Positions 62,319 through 64,000 of a DNA stretch of 64,000 nucleotides are shown in pieces. The stretch covers positions 248,001 through 312,000 of the forward strand of contig NZ_CP047385.1 in the NCBI RefSeq assembly GCF_000807775.2, in the 5' to 3' direction. The notes under the pieces are model-generated. The model searched no databases and was not told where the DNA came from. It saw only the letters and a list, made by a program, of their open reading frames with translations. The DNA is from Pandoraea fibrosis. Lineage in GTDB: Bacteria > Pseudomonadota > Gammaproteobacteria > Burkholderiales > Burkholderiaceae. The number at the start of each line of letters is the position of its first letter. Within the stretch, counting starts at the first letter, position 1. The position numbers and the translations under genes are program-made.

Positions 62319-63518
62319 ATGGAATCTTCAATCGGAATCGTCACGCCGCAGCGGATGCATTTCGCTGAACCGCTGGCATTGCAGAACGGCAGTTCACTCG
62401 CGGGCTACGACCTCATGGTCGAGACCTATGGCGAGCTCAACGCCGATCGCAGCAACGCCGTCCTGGTTTGTCACGCGCTCAACGCGTCGCACCATGTGGC
62501 CGGTATCGCCGCCGACAATCCCAAAGACATTGGCTGGTGGGACAACATGGTCGGGCCCGGCAAGCCGCTCGACACCAATCGCTTCTTCGTCATCGGGGTG
62601 AACAATCTCGGTTCGTGCTTCGGTTCGACCGGACCGATGAGTCTGGACGAAACCACCGGCACGCCCTACGGTGCCCGCTTTCCTGTCGTGACCGTGGAAG
62701 ACTGGGTCAACGCGCAGGCCCGCGTGGCCGACGCGTTTGGCATTCGGAAATTCGCGGCTGTGATGGGCGGCAGTCTCGGCGGCATGCAGGCGCTCGCATG
62801 GAGCATCATGTATCCCGAGCGCGTGGGTCACTGTCTGGTGATCGCCTCCACGCCCAAGCTCTCGGCACAGAACATTGCATTCAACGAGGTGGCACGCTCG
62901 GCCATCCTCTCCGATCCGGATTTTCACGGCGGCAACTATTACGCACACGGCGTGGTGCCGCGACGCGGGCTGCGCGTGGCGCGCATGATCGGTCACATCA
63001 CCTATCTGTCGGACGAAGACATGGCGACCAAATTCGGCCGGGCGTTGCGCCGTGCCGAAGCGCTGGTGGACGGTGTGAAAGCGGCGGGCAAGACGGACGG
63101 TAATGGCAACGGGCAGGACGACGCCTATCGCTTCAGCTTCGATGTGGAATTCGAGGTGGAATCGTACCTGCGCTATCAGGGCGACAAGTTCGCCGAGTAT
63201 TTCGACGCCAACACCTATCTGCTGATTACGCGCGCGCTGGATTACTTCGACCCGGCGCGCACGGTCGGCGGCGATCTGGCCAAGGCGCTGTCGCACACCA
63301 CGGCCAAGTACCTGATCGTGTCGTTCACGACCGACTGGCGCTTCGCACCGACGCGCTCGCGGGAGATCGTCAAGGCGCTGCTCGATACGCGCCGTACCGT
63401 GAGCTACGCCGAGATCGACGCCCCGCACGGCCACGACGCTTTCCTGCTGACCGATGCGCGCTATCACAATCTGGTGCGCGCCTACTACGAACGTATCGCC
63501 GAGGAGGTCGGGGTATGA
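62319..63518 (+). CDS. metX: Homoserine O-acyltransferase
   Basis: 399 residues, alpha/beta-hydrolase fold. [11 protein letters not shown], nucleophile elbow [11 protein letters not shown] (Ser near 151), and a C-terminal [10 protein letters not shown] with the catalytic His. It activates homoserine (acetyl or succinyl donor) for methionine synthesis. The frame is open from an ATG at 62181 inside the riboswitch-like element, but family N-termini and ACAGGG before 62319 support the later start. Coupled to metW by an ATGA overlap. Confidence 0.95.
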   Translation: MESSIGIVTPQRMHFAEPLALQNGSSLAGYDLMVETYGELNADRSNAVLVCHALNASHHVAGIAADNPKDIGWWDNMVGPGKPLDTNRFFVIGVNNLGSCFGSTGPMSLDETTGTPYGARFPVVTVEDWVNAQARVADAFGIRKFAAVMGGSLGGMQALAWSIMYPERVGHCLVIASTPKLSAQNIAFNEVARSAILSDPDFHGGNYYAHGVVPRRGLRVARMIGHITYLSDEDMATKFGRALRRAEALVDGVKAAGKTDGNGNGQDDAYRFSFDVEFEVESYLRYQGDKFAEYFDANTYLLITRALDYFDPARTVGGDLAKALSHTTAKYLIVSFTTDWRFAPTRSREIVKALLDTRRTVSYAEIDAPHGHDAFLLTDARYHNLVRAYYERIAEEVGV

Positions 63519-64000
63519 GTCTGTCCACGATACCTGCCAACAGCGCGCAGGCGGCGCAACTGGCCGCGTCGCGCGATCGCATTTCGGCGTCGCTGGCCGA
63601 CCGGCCGGATTTCCGGGTCATCGCACGATGGATCGAACCGTCGTCGCAAGTGCTCGATCTGGGATGCAGCGACGGCTCGTTGCTGCGCCTGTTGATGGAT
63701 GAGCTCGATGTCAACGGCTATGGCATCGAGATCGACGACGCCGGGGTGCTCGCCTCGGCAAAGCGCGGCATCAACGTGGTTCAGCAAAACATGGAAGACG
63801 GATTGAAGCTCTTCGAAGATCAGAGCTTCGATACCGTGATCCTGTCGCAGACGTTGCAGACCATTCACCGGACCGCAGACATTCTGCGCGAGACCGTGCG
63901 TGTCGGTCGTGAGGCGATCGTGTCGTTCCCGAACTTCGGTTACTGGCCGCACCGCCTGTCGGTGTTGCAGGGGCGCATGCCGGTGTCGAAGAGCTTGCCG
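63515..64000 (+). CDS. metW: Methionine biosynthesis protein MetW (3'-truncated by window edge)
   Basis: 162 residues present. SAM-methyltransferase-like fold: [17 protein letters not shown] and [18 protein letters not shown], then [20 protein letters not shown], the MetW pattern. MetW partners with MetX and activates it in several proteobacteria. The ~50 residues before VLDLGC are somewhat longer than usual because of a [14 protein letters not shown] stretch. The rest of the gene lies beyond the window. Confidence 0.93.
   Translation, partial: MSLSTIPANSAQAAQLAASRDRISASLADRPDFRVIARWIEPSSQVLDLGCSDGSLLRLLMDELDVNGYGIEIDDAGVLASAKRGINVVQQNMEDGLKLFEDQSFDTVILSQTLQTIHRTADILRETVRVGREAIVSFPNFGYWPHRLSVLQGRMPVSKSLP

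Overview
The window looks like chromosomal DNA of a GC-rich betaproteobacterium of the family Burkholderiaceae. Pandoraea or a close relative is my best guess. This rests on protein character (MetK, AidB, coniferyl aldehyde dehydrogenase, HslVU, DksA, RegBA, ArgB, SlmA, MetXW) and on familiar gene neighbourhoods, not on a database search. Almost all of the DNA is coding. I saw no tRNA, rRNA, insertion sequence, prophage or CRISPR array.

Layout. 1-1.7 kb: C-terminal half of an RND efflux pump. 2.2-10.8 kb: a compact type IVb (R64 thin-pilus-like) operon with pilin, TcpQ/PilL-like protein, PilN secretin, PilO, PilP, PilQ ATPase, PilR and prepilin peptidase. 10.8-16 kb: GMC oxidoreductase, AidB-like alkylation-response protein and coniferyl aldehyde dehydrogenase. 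16-22.7 kb: core genes metK, lpxL-like, dapF, DUF484, xerC and rlmI. 22.7-29.3 kb: a zinc-homeostasis group with a DMT exporter, a Zur-like repressor, a COG0523/CobW GTPase with a His-rich loop, a DksA whose zinc finger has lost cysteines, a small HHHCH membrane protein and a ZnuD-like TonB receptor. Two nearly identical 17-bp palindromes mark the probable Zur operators. 29.5-36 kb: hslVU, a RegBA redox two-component system, a PCu(A)C copper chaperone, a CWC Cys-rich protein and argB.

36-60 kb: a catabolic region for lignin-type aromatic acids. It has a LysR regulator divergent from benzoylformate-decarboxylase-like, aldehyde dehydrogenase and MHS transporter genes; vanRAB with two VanR-like operators; a LigBA-type extradiol dioxygenase; a LysR regulator with two DNA-binding domains; a branched-chain-type ABC importer; GalB, GalC and GalD homologues; an alpha/beta hydrolase; a SnoaL-like protein; and a porin. 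The lower pathway enters at 4-oxalomesaconate, and no LigC or LigI is present. This favours gallate or 3-O-methylgallate over protocatechuate as ring-cleavage substrate. The region lies between argB and the HAD nucleotidase-slmA-metXW block, which I remember as closer together in related genomes.

60.5-64 kb: a HAD pyrimidine nucleotidase, slmA, metX and the start of metW. The most exciting regulatory signal is a pair of leaders, upstream of metX and of metK, that share the architecture of SAM-II riboswitches: a P1 stem, a loop with a CUUGCG end, a GCUAAAG 3' strand and an extra hairpin insertion. Together they would place SAM synthesis and methionine synthesis under one class of SAM-sensing RNA.
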